64,000 nucleotides of DNA, from assembly GCF_004521915.1 (NCBI RefSeq), contig NZ_SDKD01000007.1:124001-188000 (forward strand), given 5' to 3'. Origin of the DNA: Brevibacillus migulae (lineage in GTDB: Bacteria; Bacillota; Bacilli; Brevibacillales; Brevibacillaceae). The position numbers were made by a program, and so were the translations under genes. Under the pieces are notes generated by a model, which saw only the letters and a program-made list of their open reading frames with translations, made no database searches and was not told the DNA's origin. How positions within the stretch are numbered: the first letter of the stretch is position 1; each line of letters opens with the position of its first letter. Of this stretch, positions 1 to 7,326 are shown one piece after another.

Positions 1-353
1 CATTTTCCGGTGACGATGATCTCTTTGCCGGGGGCAATCTGCTTTTTGATGTATGGCTGATTGAACCAGACTGCCATGACCACGACCCGGTTGATCACCA
101 TGCGCACCGAAATCCGCGATTTCCGCTTGCCATAAAAACGGACAGAGGGCTCGCCATAGACCGTACCGGCCAGCGTCACCCTCTCCCCGTCCTTGACATC
201 CATCAAATCACGTACGCGGTAATCTTCATAGCGGCTCGGGAAATACTCCAGCAGTTCCCTGATAGTATGAATCCCGAGTCCCGCCAATTCTTTTGCCCGC
301 TCTTCACCGACACCATAAATATTCGATACAGGTGAATCCAATACTTGCTGCAT
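1..353 (-). CDS. recG: ATP-dependent DNA helicase RecG, N-terminal part (cut by window edge)
   Basis: RecG unwinds branched DNA and regresses stalled replication forks in the cytoplasm. Only about 117 N-terminal residues are present; the gene runs off the left edge. The visible part begins MQQVLDSPVSNIYGVGEERA, a helix-hairpin-helix-like region, and continues into the OB-fold wedge domain that grips the branch point. The helicase motifs lie outside the window. The ATG sits 3 bp after the sdaAA stop, so the two are co-transcribed, as in the sdaAB-sdaAA-recG order of B. subtilis. A GGAG lies rather far upstream inside sdaAA. Identity rests on N-terminal sequence plus context. Confidence 0.88.
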   Translation of the reverse strand, partial: MQQVLDSPVSNIYGVGEERAKELAGLGIHTIRELLEYFPSRYEDYRVRDLMDVKDGERVTLAGTVYGEPSVRFYGKRKSRISVRMVINRVVVMAVWFNQPYIKKQIAPGKEIIVTGK

Positions 354-356
354 ATG

Positions 357-1238
357 TTATTTCAGCGGCACTCCGAATACCTTCGCCTCAATCATGCGAC
401 CAGTCTGCGTTGCCGCCAACCCTCCTTGTGCCGTTTCTTTCAATGTGGTAGGCATCGTGCAGCCAATGCGATACATCGCCTCGATGACTTCATCGGTTGG
501 AATGACACTACGGATGCCGGCCATCGCCATATCGGCGGCAACCGTTGCGATCGCTGCCCCCATAGCATTGCGTTTGACACATGGCACTTCCACCAAGCCT
601 GCCACAGGATCACAGACCAGCCCCAGCATATTTTTCAGCGCGATTGCGACTGCCTGGGACGATTCCTCGGGAGTTCCTCCTGCCATTTCTACGATGGCCG
701 CTGCCGCCATCGCAGTCGCAGAGCCTACCTCGGCCTGACAACCGCCCGCCGCGCCGGAAATAAAAGCATTGTTGGCAATACAAAAACCGATCGCGCCTGC
801 CGTAAACAAATAGTCCACCATCTGCTCGCGAGTCGGCTGCAGCTTGTCTGAGATCGCAAACAGCGTCCCCGGTACAATGCCGCAAGCACCCGCCGTCGGG
901 GTAGCCACGATCGTACCCATGGCTGCATTCACTTCATTGACGGCAATTGCCATGCTCACCGCATTTAACAAGGTCGGTCCCGATAAAAACGGTTTTTCTT
1001 GCATATATTGCTGCAGCTTTTTCGCATCACCGCCGGTCAGGCCGCTGTGTGAACGAATATCTTCTGTTAATCCGCGACGGACTGCTTTTTCCATGACGTC
1101 GAGATTGCGATACATCTCTTCCATGATCGCTTCCCGCGTCCGGCCGGAAACCTCGATCTCTGCTTCAATCATGACCTGCGAGATCTTCTGTCCCTTTTTC
1201 TCTGCTAGCTCTACCAATTCAGCCACATTGCGAAACAT
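357..1238 (-). CDS. sdaAA: L-serine dehydratase, iron-sulfur-dependent, alpha subunit
   Basis: Catalytic subunit of the [4Fe-4S] L-serine deaminase that turns L-serine into pyruvate and ammonia. The 293-residue length is normal for the split two-subunit form. Cysteines expected to hold the cluster lie in the GACGIVPG stretch and in LVCDPVAGLVEVPC, with glycine- and alanine-rich helices around them. It follows the beta subunit gene sdaAB by 21 bp and precedes recG by 3 bp, so all three share a transcript. The gene pair and order are those of Bacillus. No PLP lysine motif is present, which separates it from PLP-dependent serine dehydratases. Confidence 0.95.
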   Translation of the reverse strand: MFRNVAELVELAEKKGQKISQVMIEAEIEVSGRTREAIMEEMYRNLDVMEKAVRRGLTEDIRSHSGLTGGDAKKLQQYMQEKPFLSGPTLLNAVSMAIAVNEVNAAMGTIVATPTAGACGIVPGTLFAISDKLQPTREQMVDYLFTAGAIGFCIANNAFISGAAGGCQAEVGSATAMAAAAIVEMAGGTPEESSQAVAIALKNMLGLVCDPVAGLVEVPCVKRNAMGAAIATVAADMAMAGIRSVIPTDEVIEAMYRIGCTMPTTLKETAQGGLAATQTGRMIEAKVFGVPLK

Positions 1239-1259
1239 GTTGTCACTCCTTCAGGTTGC

Positions 1260-1925
1260 TTATGAAAACGAGAGCAATGATACCTCTTTAATATGCGGAA
1301 TCTGACGAATCTCTTCCAATACCTCCGCTGATAAGGGGGAATCCACCTCAATGGCCATCAGCGCGTCTGCCCCCTTCACCAAACGGGACACCTCCATCAG
1401 CCCTACATTAATCTGATGGGCGGTCAGCACCTTTGCCACCGCTGCGATCATGCCGAAACGATCCCGATGCAACACCATCAGGGTCGGCGCATGAAAAGAG
1501 AGCTGAAAATCGAAGCCATTGATTTCGATAATCTCAATTTTTCCGCCGCCGATGGACACCCCGACGACCTCTACGGTTGCGTCTCCCTCTGACAGACAGA
1601 TCCGCGACGTATTCGGATGCTCCGTCAATAGCTCGGAGGTCCGGATCTCTATCTCCATGCCCAAATCTTTGGCAATTTGCAACGAATCTTTTAAGCGTAA
1701 ATCATCTGTATCAAAGTCGAGGATACCCGCAACCGTTGCAACATCCGATCCATGTCCTTTATACGTTTTGGCAAAGGAGCCGTAAAACGTGATCTCGGCC
1801 TTAGTTGGCTGTTTGCCGAACAGCTTTCTCGCCACTCGGCCAATCCGTGCAGCTCCTGCTGTGTGGGAGCTTGACGGCCCTACCATCACCGGGCCGATAA
1901 TATCAAAAACGCTTTTGTACTTCAT
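1260..1925 (-). CDS. sdaAB: L-serine dehydratase, iron-sulfur-dependent, beta subunit
   Basis: Partner of SdaAA in the serine deaminase. The N-terminal half carries the SDH_beta signature, including GPVMVGPSSSHTAG near residues 11-24, where serine contacts are expected. The C-terminal ~75 residues form an ACT domain (from about SFHAPTLMVLHRDRFG), a fold that commonly senses amino acids. The length of 221 residues is typical. It is the first gene after the terminator that closes the yloU-fakA-fakB unit, and a GGGAGG ribosome site precedes the ATG, so it probably has its own promoter in the 186-bp gap at 1926-2111. Confidence 0.94.
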   Translation of the reverse strand: MKYKSVFDIIGPVMVGPSSSHTAGAARIGRVARKLFGKQPTKAEITFYGSFAKTYKGHGSDVATVAGILDFDTDDLRLKDSLQIAKDLGMEIEIRTSELLTEHPNTSRICLSEGDATVEVVGVSIGGGKIEIIEINGFDFQLSFHAPTLMVLHRDRFGMIAAVAKVLTAHQINVGLMEVSRLVKGADALMAIEVDSPLSAEVLEEIRQIPHIKEVSLLSFS

Positions 1926-2075
1926 GATTCATCCTCCCGCTTTCGCATCGTAAACGAAAAAGCGTTTCTGTGAATATTGTAGCTCAGTACCTATGAAAGC
2001 GCTACAGGGAAATACCCCGGTATTACGTCTAAGCGCCGAAGCTTCCCGATCCTGATGGAAGTCTACTTGATCCGT

Positions 2076-2104
2076 AAAAAAACTCCCTTCATCAGGGAGT
2101 TTTC
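2076..2104 (-). terminator. Rho-independent terminator after fakB
   Basis: Read on the minus strand, the arms ACTCCCT and AGGGAGT form a short stem followed by TTTTTTT. It lies directly after the fakB stop and closes the yloU-fakA-fakB unit before sdaAB. Confidence 0.85.
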
Positions 2105-2111
2105 AAATGCA

Positions 2112-2969
2112 TTACTCTTTGACCAATAAACAAGCGAGCAAACCTGGACCCGTATGCGTGCCGATCACTGGACCGATTTCCTGCAGATAGGTATCGGTCA
2201 CGTTGAATTCCTGCTTGACTTGCTCCAACAAGGCAGCCCCTTCTGCAGCTGCATCGCCATGCAGGACCGTTGCTTTGACGGGGTGATCACCAGCAAACTC
2301 TTTCAGCGCCTCCATCACACGGGCCAACGCTTTTTTCGTACCCCTCACCTTATCGTAAGGCGTCACCGTACCGACTGAATCCAGCGTCAGAATCGGTTTG
2401 ATGTTGAGCAATGACCCGACCACTGCCGCTGCTTTCCCAATGCGGCCGCCCTTTTGCAAGTAGGTGAGTGTATCTACGACAAAATAGACAGCGCTTTGGT
2501 CCAGCATTCGTTCGATGATGTCCAAAATCTGTTGCTTGGATTTTCCCGCTTGTGCGGCACGAGCTGCCTCGACTGCCACGATCCCGTGCACAAAGGAGGC
2601 TTTTCGCGAATCAATCACCGTAATATCCAGTTCTTCTTCCAGCATCGACTTGCCAATGACCGCCGATTGATAGGTACCTGATAAAACAGCTGACAAAATC
2701 AGTGCAATGATTTGTACGTCTTTTCCATGCTTTTCGACGATACCTTTATACGCTTCGGCAAAATCAAGCGGAGAAGGCTGTGACGTTACAGGCAGCACTT
2801 CGGATCCGCGCAGTTTCTCAAAAAACTGGCTGGAACTCAGGTCCACACCATCTGCAAACGTTTCTTCCCCAAAACTAACTTTCAACGGAACGCTCACGAT
2901 CCCGAGCGATTCACGCAAAGCCGGTTCAATATCCGATGCGCTGTCCGTGAGAATGACAATGGGTGGCAT
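2112..2969 (-). CDS. fakB: DegV family fatty-acid-binding protein (FakB-type)
   Basis: DegV/FakB proteins bind a fatty acid and present its carboxyl group to the kinase FakA, giving acyl-phosphate for phospholipid synthesis. The 285-residue protein starts with the family signature ILTDSASDIE and has the second-domain motif VDTLTYLQKGGRIG. The binding-pocket loop TSQPSP is near residue 61. It lies 32 bp downstream of a FakA homologue, an arrangement that fits kinase and carrier working together. The type of fatty acid bound cannot be told from sequence. The fakB symbol is inference from family and context; the DegV family assignment is firm. Confidence 0.88.
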   Translation of the reverse strand: MPPIVILTDSASDIEPALRESLGIVSVPLKVSFGEETFADGVDLSSSQFFEKLRGSEVLPVTSQPSPLDFAEAYKGIVEKHGKDVQIIALILSAVLSGTYQSAVIGKSMLEEELDITVIDSRKASFVHGIVAVEAARAAQAGKSKQQILDIIERMLDQSAVYFVVDTLTYLQKGGRIGKAAAVVGSLLNIKPILTLDSVGTVTPYDKVRGTKKALARVMEALKEFAGDHPVKATVLHGDAAAEGAALLEQVKQEFNVTDTYLQEIGPVIGTHTGPGLLACLLVKE

Positions 2970-3001
2970 TCAACCCTGCTCCTCTCTGTGACTGTACTTC
3001 C

Positions 3002-4696
3002 CTATTCAACGGCAAATATGAATGGATAGAGCGGCTGGCCGCCTGCGAGGATCTCCACATCGGTATCCGGGAAATCAACGGAAAGCAGCAGGGCAAGTGC
3101 CTCCGCATGTTCCGGCTTGGATCCCTCTCCGGTAATGATCGTGACAATCGATGTGTCTTCGTCGACGAGTTCACGCAAAAGCGCTTTGGCCGTTCCCATC
3201 AAATCTGCCTGGGAAGTCACAATCTCTTTTTCGGCAATCCCGATGTAATCCCCTTCTTTGATATCGACATCGCCCATTTTCGTATCGCGCACCGCATACG
3301 TGACTTGACCGGTTTTCACCGATGCGATCGCTTCCGTCATAGCGGCTGTATTCTCTTCCAGGGAAGCTCCTCCGTTGAAAGCAACCAAGGCAGCCATGCC
3401 CTGCGGCACACTCTTCGTCGGAATGACGGCGATCGGTTTGTCCGCCAGCTGTGCCGCTTGCTGTGCAGCCATAATAATGTTGCTGTTATTCGGCAGAATG
3501 ATGACGTTTTCAGCCGGAAGCGCTTCAATCGCTTTGATAAAGTCTTCCGTGCTGGGATTCATGGTTTGTCCGCCTTCTACAATGGATTGTACACCCAGAC
3601 TGCGGAAAATATCAGCGATCCCTTCGCCCGCCGCTACGGCGATAAATCCATATGGCACCTGTTTCGTTGGAGCAGCAGCGAAAGCACCTGCCTTTTTCTC
3701 CTCTTCCTTGAGGATATTGGCGTGCTGCTCACGCATATTTTCGATTTTCAGACGATGCAGGCTCCCGAATTGCTGGGCAAAGTTCAATACCTTGCCGGGC
3801 TCTTCCGCATGGATGTGAACTTTGACCACTTCGTCATCCGATACGACCAGCAAAGAATCTCCCATTTGATCAAGCTGATTGCGGAACGCCATCTCGGAAA
3901 ACATTTTCTTGTCCGGTTCCGTGCTGTTTTTGATATGAATCATGAACTCCGTGCAATACCCATAATGAATATCCTCGGTCTTTAAATGAAGCTGGGCACT
4001 ATGATGCTCTTCCACCATCGTATCCAGATCAGCATGGGAAACGGAAGTCTTCTCTTGCACTTCTTGATCCGCGGCGACTTCCCCGCGCAAAGCACGCAGA
4101 AACCCTTCATAAATAAAGAGCAATCCTTGTCCACCCGAATCCACTACGCCCACTTCTTTTAAGACAGGCAAAAGATCAGGTGTCTTCAATAGGGCCGCTT
4201 TTGCTTGCTCATATGTTTTTTCCATGACTCGCACGACATCATCCGTTGATTTTGCCGTACGTACAGCCATATCTGCAGCTTCCCTGGCGACAGTCAGAAT
4301 GGTACCCTCTACCGGCTTCATGACGGCCTGATACGCAGAATCTACCCCAGCCTTCAGGGCATCCGCGAATTGGCGGGCATGAATGGAATCCTTTCCATTG
4401 ACCGATTTGCTAAATCCGCGGAACAGCTGGGACAAAATCACTCCCGAGTTGCCGCGTGCGCCCATCAGCAAGCCTTTCGCAAGCGCTGCTGCAGATTCAC
4501 CGATGTTCACCGATTCTCTGCGGGACAACTCGTCCACGCCTGAAGTAAGCGTGAGATTCATATTCGTCCCGGTATCCCCGTCTGGTACGGGGAACACGTT
4601 CAGCGCATCTACTACTTTTACGTTGCTTTTTAATTTTTGGGCGCCCAGGTATACCATCTGGCTAAAAAGCGTGCCATCAAGACGCGTATGTACCAC
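3002..4696 (-). CDS. fakA: Fatty acid kinase subunit FakA / YloV (DAK2 domain protein)
   Basis: ATP-binding kinase subunit that phosphorylates FakB-bound fatty acids. Residues ~10-200 are a DhaL (DAK2) domain with the nucleotide and magnesium motif NVFPVPDGDTGTNM. Residues ~230-330 form the middle domain. The C-terminal ~200 residues form a DegV-like domain. The 564-residue length suits the family. The start is GTG at 4696, chosen for GGAGGAACATCA directly upstream. The gene is preceded by yloU with a 12-bp gap, the conserved Firmicutes pair yloU-yloV, and is followed by a fakB gene that B. subtilis lacks at this spot. Confidence 0.92.
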   Translation of the reverse strand: MVHTRLDGTLFSQMVYLGAQKLKSNVKVVDALNVFPVPDGDTGTNMNLTLTSGVDELSRRESVNIGESAAALAKGLLMGARGNSGVILSQLFRGFSKSVNGKDSIHARQFADALKAGVDSAYQAVMKPVEGTILTVAREAADMAVRTAKSTDDVVRVMEKTYEQAKAALLKTPDLLPVLKEVGVVDSGGQGLLFIYEGFLRALRGEVAADQEVQEKTSVSHADLDTMVEEHHSAQLHLKTEDIHYGYCTEFMIHIKNSTEPDKKMFSEMAFRNQLDQMGDSLLVVSDDEVVKVHIHAEEPGKVLNFAQQFGSLHRLKIENMREQHANILKEEEKKAGAFAAAPTKQVPYGFIAVAAGEGIADIFRSLGVQSIVEGGQTMNPSTEDFIKAIEALPAENVIILPNNSNIIMAAQQAAQLADKPIAVIPTKSVPQGMAALVAFNGGASLEENTAAMTEAIASVKTGQVTYAVRDTKMGDVDIKEGDYIGIAEKEIVTSQADLMGTAKALLRELVDEDTSIVTIITGEGSKPEHAEALALLLSVDFPDTDVEILAGGQPLYPFIFAVE

Positions 4697-4708
4697 TGAT
4701 GTTCCTCC

Positions 4709-5074
4709 TTACGTTTCCCTATCTGTACGGACCCCTTGCACATAGATGTTAATCCCAGCCAGATCAATGCCTACCAATTGCTCTACTGTATAACGAACAC
4801 GTCGTTGGACATTTCCTGCCACTTCAGAGATTTTGGTGCCATAGCTGACAATGATGTGCATGTCGAGGCTGACTTCTCCATTTTGGTGATGCACGACGAC
4901 GCCTTTACTCAAATTGTCGCGTCCCAAAAGCTCAGCGATTCCATCTTTCAGCGCTTTACGTGAAGCCATGCCGACAAGGCCGAACACTTCCATTGCGGCT
5001 CCGCCAGCAATGCGGGCAATCACATCTTCTGTCACGTCAATTTTACCAAGAGGTGTGTTCATTTCCACTGTCAT
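4709..5074 (-). CDS. yloU: Asp23/Gls24 family envelope stress protein YloU
   Basis: Small cytoplasmic or membrane-associated protein of the Asp23 family (121 residues). It begins MTVEMNTPLGKIDVTEDVIA and has the family core AMEVFGLVGMASRK and the strand-rich HIIVSYGTKISEVAGNVQ segment. Family members are tied to cell-envelope stress and, together with YloV, to lipid metabolism; its exact role is unknown. It is the first gene of the minus-strand unit and is divergent from rpmB. A strong AAAGGAGG lies just upstream of the ATG. The same yloU-rpmB divergence exists in B. subtilis. Confidence 0.9.
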   Translation of the reverse strand: MTVEMNTPLGKIDVTEDVIARIAGGAAMEVFGLVGMASRKALKDGIAELLGRDNLSKGVVVHHQNGEVSLDMHIIVSYGTKISEVAGNVQRRVRYTVEQLVGIDLAGINIYVQGVRTDRET

Positions 5075-5182
5075 GCAAGAACTCCTCCTTTAACAAACGG
5101 CTTGGACCGTTCATCCTACTACCATACTTCCCACAATTCTACACTAACCATGGAGGAAAATGAAGCGTTTTGTCGATTCATT

Positions 5183-5262
5183 AGAAAAACTTGGCTGCGG
5201 GAAGACTTAGGTGGAGCCTTAGTTGCCATTATGTATATCGGAAAGTTGATCCTTTCTGATTT
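5183..5262 (+). repeat. Dispersed two-hairpin repeat, copy A
   Basis: Copy A of an ~80-bp intergenic repeat present five times in this window. It begins GAAAAACTTGGCTGCGGGAA and keeps the central GGAGCCTTAGTTG block. The right-hand hairpin arms are ATCGGAAAG and CTTTCTGAT, different in sequence from the other copies but still able to pair. It lies between the divergent yloU and rpmB genes, just upstream of the rpmB promoter. The rest of the 310-bp gap shows no gene. Confidence 0.75.
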
Positions 5263-5287
5263 ACCAATTTGAAATTAGTGTCAAGTA

Positions 5288-5316
5288 TTGCAATTGACAA
5301 GGGGGTATGCTACTAT
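5288..5316 (+). promoter_or_regulatory. Probable sigma-A promoter of rpmB
   Basis: TTGCAA and TACTAT hexamers are spaced 17 bp apart, with an extended -10 (TG-C-TACTAT). A TTGACA also occurs nearby but its spacing is too short. The gene start is about 70 bp downstream. Confidence 0.6.
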
Positions 5317-5384
5317 AGTCAAGTGTTTGGATTTACTCTGATGGAGTAATTCTCTTTCAATGCAGCAAGGGAGGTGGATTTATA

Positions 5385-5573
5385 ATGGCACGTCGCTGCT
5401 TTGTAACTGGTAAGCAAGGTAAAGCAGGCAATGCTCGCTCCCACTCTATGCGCGCTACTCGTCGCACATGGGGTGTTAACGTACAAAAAGTGCGCATCCT
5501 GGTGGATGGCAAACCAAAACGCGTGTATGTAAGCACAAAAGCGCTGAAATCCGGTCTTGTTACTCGCGTGTAG
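5385..5573 (+). CDS. rpmB: 50S ribosomal protein L28
   Basis: Large-subunit ribosomal protein L28. The 62 residues start [10 protein letters not shown] and carry the family stretches [13 protein letters not shown] and [16 protein letters not shown], ending LKSGLVTRV. Only one cysteine is present, so this is the zinc-free form rather than the CxxC form. GGGAGGTGG precedes the ATG, and a strong promoter and terminator flank it, so it is a single-gene transcript. The position between yloU and spoVM is conserved in Bacillales. Confidence 0.98.
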   Translation: MARRCFVTGKQGKAGNARSHSMRATRRTWGVNVQKVRILVDGKPKRVYVSTKALKSGLVTRV

Positions 5574-5613
5574 TACAGGCATTGGAGCCGTATTATTACG
5601 GTTTCCCAAATGC

Positions 5614-5646
5614 GAAAAAAAGCACCTACCTAGGTGCTTTTTTATT
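5614..5646 (+). terminator. Terminator of rpmB
   Basis: Arms AAGCACCTA and TAGGTGCTT pair perfectly around a 2-nt centre and are followed by TTTTTT. It lies 45 bp after the rpmB stop. Confidence 0.92.
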
Positions 5647-5683
5647 TTACTATCGGAAAATGTAAGCGCGCTAAAGCGCCAAA

Positions 5684-5752
5684 AGATTAGCGGAAGATCG
5701 TATAAGAATAACTAAGGCTCCGCCAAGGGCTTGGCGTAGCCAAGTTTTTCCA
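5684..5752 (-). repeat. Dispersed two-hairpin repeat, copy B (left half best conserved)
   Basis: On the minus strand this begins GAAAAACTTGGCTACGCCAA and continues to CGGAGCCTTAGTTATTCTTAT, the clearest first hairpin of the family (GCCAA-GCCC-TTGGC inside GGCT/AGCC). The second hairpin is not recognisable; the sequence after CTTATA differs from the other copies. It lies on the far side of the rpmB terminator, next to the spoVM stop. Confidence 0.75.
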
Positions 5753-5753
5753 A

Positions 5754-5837
5754 TTATTTTTTTCGGTTAAACGCCTCAATCATGGCACGTACCATGCCAC
5801 CTAAAAACTTTGGCAGCTTAATGGTGTAAAATCGCAT
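5754..5837 (-). CDS. spoVM: Stage V sporulation protein SpoVM
   Basis: A 27-residue amphipathic peptide beginning MRFYTIKLPKFLGGMVRAM, nearly identical in its first 19 residues to B. subtilis SpoVM. SpoVM sits on the convex outer membrane of the forespore and anchors SpoIVA, which starts spore coat assembly. The conserved proline at position 9 is present. GGAGGGGTCAAA precedes the ATG. Its position beside rpmB is that of Bacillus. The peptide is short enough to be missed by usual gene finders, but the match is unmistakable. Confidence 0.95.
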   Translation of the reverse strand: MRFYTIKLPKFLGGMVRAMIEAFNRKK

Positions 5838-5859
5838 TTTGACCCCTCCCTCACCCAAA

Positions 5860-6036
5860 TTACTTTAGATGGAATACATACCAGCCAGCCCCTGTCAGTG
5901 CGATCCCAATCAAGGTACTCCATATCCAAGGAGGTGCCGTGTATAGGAGAACCAAGACCCCTCCAACCGCTAAACAAACTCCGAGTGCACGTCGAATTGC
6001 GACCCCCTGCCGCATGCGAAAGGAGCGCATTCCCAT
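5860..6036 (-). CDS. Small membrane protein, function unknown
   Basis: A 58-residue protein starting MGMRSFRMRQ, chosen because GGGAGGTG lies 8 nt upstream; an upstream in-frame ATG would place that site inside the gene. A basic N-terminus with several arginines is followed by two hydrophobic helices (about residues 20-36 and 39-53) split by a Pro-Pro-Trp turn, so an inner-membrane hairpin is likely. I do not recognise a family. It lies 22 bp upstream of spoVM in the same orientation and might be co-transcribed with it, but no sporulation role can be claimed. Confidence 0.6.
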   Translation of the reverse strand: MGMRSFRMRQGVAIRRALGVCLAVGGVLVLLYTAPPWIWSTLIGIALTGAGWYVFHLK

Positions 6037-6240
6037 ACTAAACGCACCTCCCATTGTTGTTCTCGAAAAACGTCGATATTACATCTTATTTATGCGGAGG
6101 GTCAAACATGTATCAGATACTGGCCAAGAGTAAGAAAAACTTCAATAGAAGTCCTCACGAAGAAATGGTCGAGTCCTTCTTTCATGAAGTCTTTCATGCT
6201 GTATCAGGTTGATTACTCGTGAGTTTGTACTTTCTGCTAC

Positions 6241-6279
6241 AAAAAGAAAAAATCAGGCAGAGATGATTTCTACCTGATT
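6241..6279 (-). terminator. Terminator of thiT
   Basis: On the minus strand, ATCAGGTAGAAATCATC pairs with GATTTCTACCTGAT-like arms (ATCAGG/CCTGAT core) and is followed by TTTTTTCTTTTT. It closes the thiT transcript. Confidence 0.8.
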
Positions 6280-6307
6280 ACTATATGTGGAAAATATACG
6301 ATTGTGC

Positions 6308-6877
6308 CTACGAAAAACGGCGAACGTTGGCTTTTGCCACAAAAAAGAGCTGGGGTGCACGGGTGAGGATCAACGTCAGCACGATGCCAGTAATGATCAT
6401 CTCCGGCAGCAGGTATGTGATGTTGTATACGAATGAATAGAGAGCCACGGGCGTTCCTTCCGGCGCATACTCTGCGAACCAGACAACTCCAGATGTAAAG
6501 TGGCAAACCAGCCGCCCGACCACCCCGAGGAGCAGGCCGCCCCAAAGAGCCGTGATCCGCTTGGATGACTCCTCAAAGCGTGAAAGCCGTACGACACCCG
6601 CCAGACCTAGAGCCATGAAAGCGACTGGATAGTCTAGCAGCAACTGAACCGGATGCACGACATAGCCGTCGAGAAGATGATTCAGTTCCCCGACAATCAC
6701 TCCTGTCACCAACCCGGCAAGCAGACCGCGGCGATACGCCATGAGCGCGATAGGAACCATGACCAGCGAAACGGACCCGCCCTGCGGCATTTTCCAGAGT
6801 GTGATGGTGCTGAGTACATAAGCAAGAGCAGACATAATGGCAACTTCAAGCATGATTAACAAACGTTGATTCTGCAT
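6308..6877 (-). CDS. thiT: Thiamine transporter ThiT (ECF S component)
   Basis: Membrane thiamine-binding S component that works with a shared ECF energising module. The 189 residues contain about six hydrophobic helices. The family features are present: ALAYVLSTITLWKMPQGGSV, where the helix 1-2 loop caps the ligand, GLLAGLVTGVIVGELNHLLDG, and a VCHFTSGVVWFAEYAPEG segment that carries aromatic and Glu thiamine contacts. A TPP riboswitch with its own terminator lies upstream, which independently supports thiamine as substrate. No ECF ATPases adjoin it, so it must use a module encoded elsewhere, possibly the one at 45345-47837. It sits where B. subtilis has thiN. Confidence 0.92.
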   Translation of the reverse strand: MQNQRLLIMLEVAIMSALAYVLSTITLWKMPQGGSVSLVMVPIALMAYRRGLLAGLVTGVIVGELNHLLDGYVVHPVQLLLDYPVAFMALGLAGVVRLSRFEESSKRITALWGGLLLGVVGRLVCHFTSGVVWFAEYAPEGTPVALYSFVYNITYLLPEMIITGIVLTLILTRAPQLFFVAKANVRRFS

Positions 6878-6900
6878 GAAAACCCTCCTATACAGTGATG

Positions 6901-6981
6901 AGAAAACTCGGCTTCGCCAAGCCTTTACGGAGCCTTAGTTGCACTTATGCAGATAAGGAATTTATCAATTCTTATCTACCA
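6901..6981 (+). repeat. Dispersed two-hairpin repeat, copy C
   Basis: Begins GAAAACTCGGCTTCGCCAAG and contains CGGAGCCTTAGTTG and CTTATG. The right hairpin is GATAAGGAATT/AATTCTTATC with one bulge. It lies within the thiT leader, on the opposite strand, between the riboswitch terminator and the thiT start. Confidence 0.8.
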
Positions 6982-7062
6982 AATGAAAAACTTCTTCCCT
7001 TTCTGAATCATGCAGCAGAAAAGAAAGAAGTCGTTTTGGCAATTCCTTTGGCAGACGGAAAC

Positions 7063-7091
7063 AAAAAAACCATCCGCCGCGGGATGGTTTG
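7063..7091 (-). terminator. Riboswitch-controlled terminator of thiT leader
   Basis: On the minus strand AAACCATCC and GGATGGTTT arms flank a GC-rich loop and are followed by a run of T. It lies 70-100 bp after the TPP aptamer and is the probable expression platform. Confidence 0.85.
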
Positions 7092-7159
7092 TCGATTTCA
7101 TCAGTGTTCGCCAACCAGCATGTATTACGCTTTACCATGCTGCCTGTACAGGCTGATAA

Positions 7160-7249
7160 TACCTCTTCCTCCGCTGGCATGACCCAGTTCAGGTTCCACG
7201 GTTAGCAGCACATTCGCTGCACTCTCAGCCGATCAAGCTCGGCTCCCGT
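7160..7249 (-). promoter_or_regulatory. TPP riboswitch (THI element) upstream of thiT
   Basis: The minus strand carries the aptamer core: GGGAGCC near the 5' end, GGCTGAGAG, then GGAACCTGAACTGGGTCATG and CCAGCGGAGGAA. These are the conserved CUGAGA and GAACCUGA...GCCAGCG...GGAA blocks of TPP aptamers. Thiamine pyrophosphate should favour the downstream terminator and shut off thiT. Confidence 0.93.
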
Positions 7250-7284
7250 TTGGTACGTTTTGTATGCAATTATGACTCGTTCTT

Positions 7285-7313
7285 ACATTATCACGAGCAG
7301 CAAGCTTTGTAAA
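7285..7313 (-). promoter_or_regulatory. Probable promoter of the thiT riboswitch transcript
   Basis: On the minus strand TTTACA and TAATGT are spaced 17 bp apart, with the -10 about 35 bp before the TPP aptamer. Confidence 0.6.
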
Positions 7314-7326
7314 CCATCAGATAAGG

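Noticed and set aside
2963-3985. Plus-strand open frame of 340 codons opposite fakA
   Set aside because: Antisense to a well-supported gene; no ribosome site and no motif.
6895-7182. Plus-strand frame of 95 codons over the TPP riboswitch
   Set aside because: It runs through repeat copy C, a terminator and the aptamer, which explain the sequence; there is no ribosome site.
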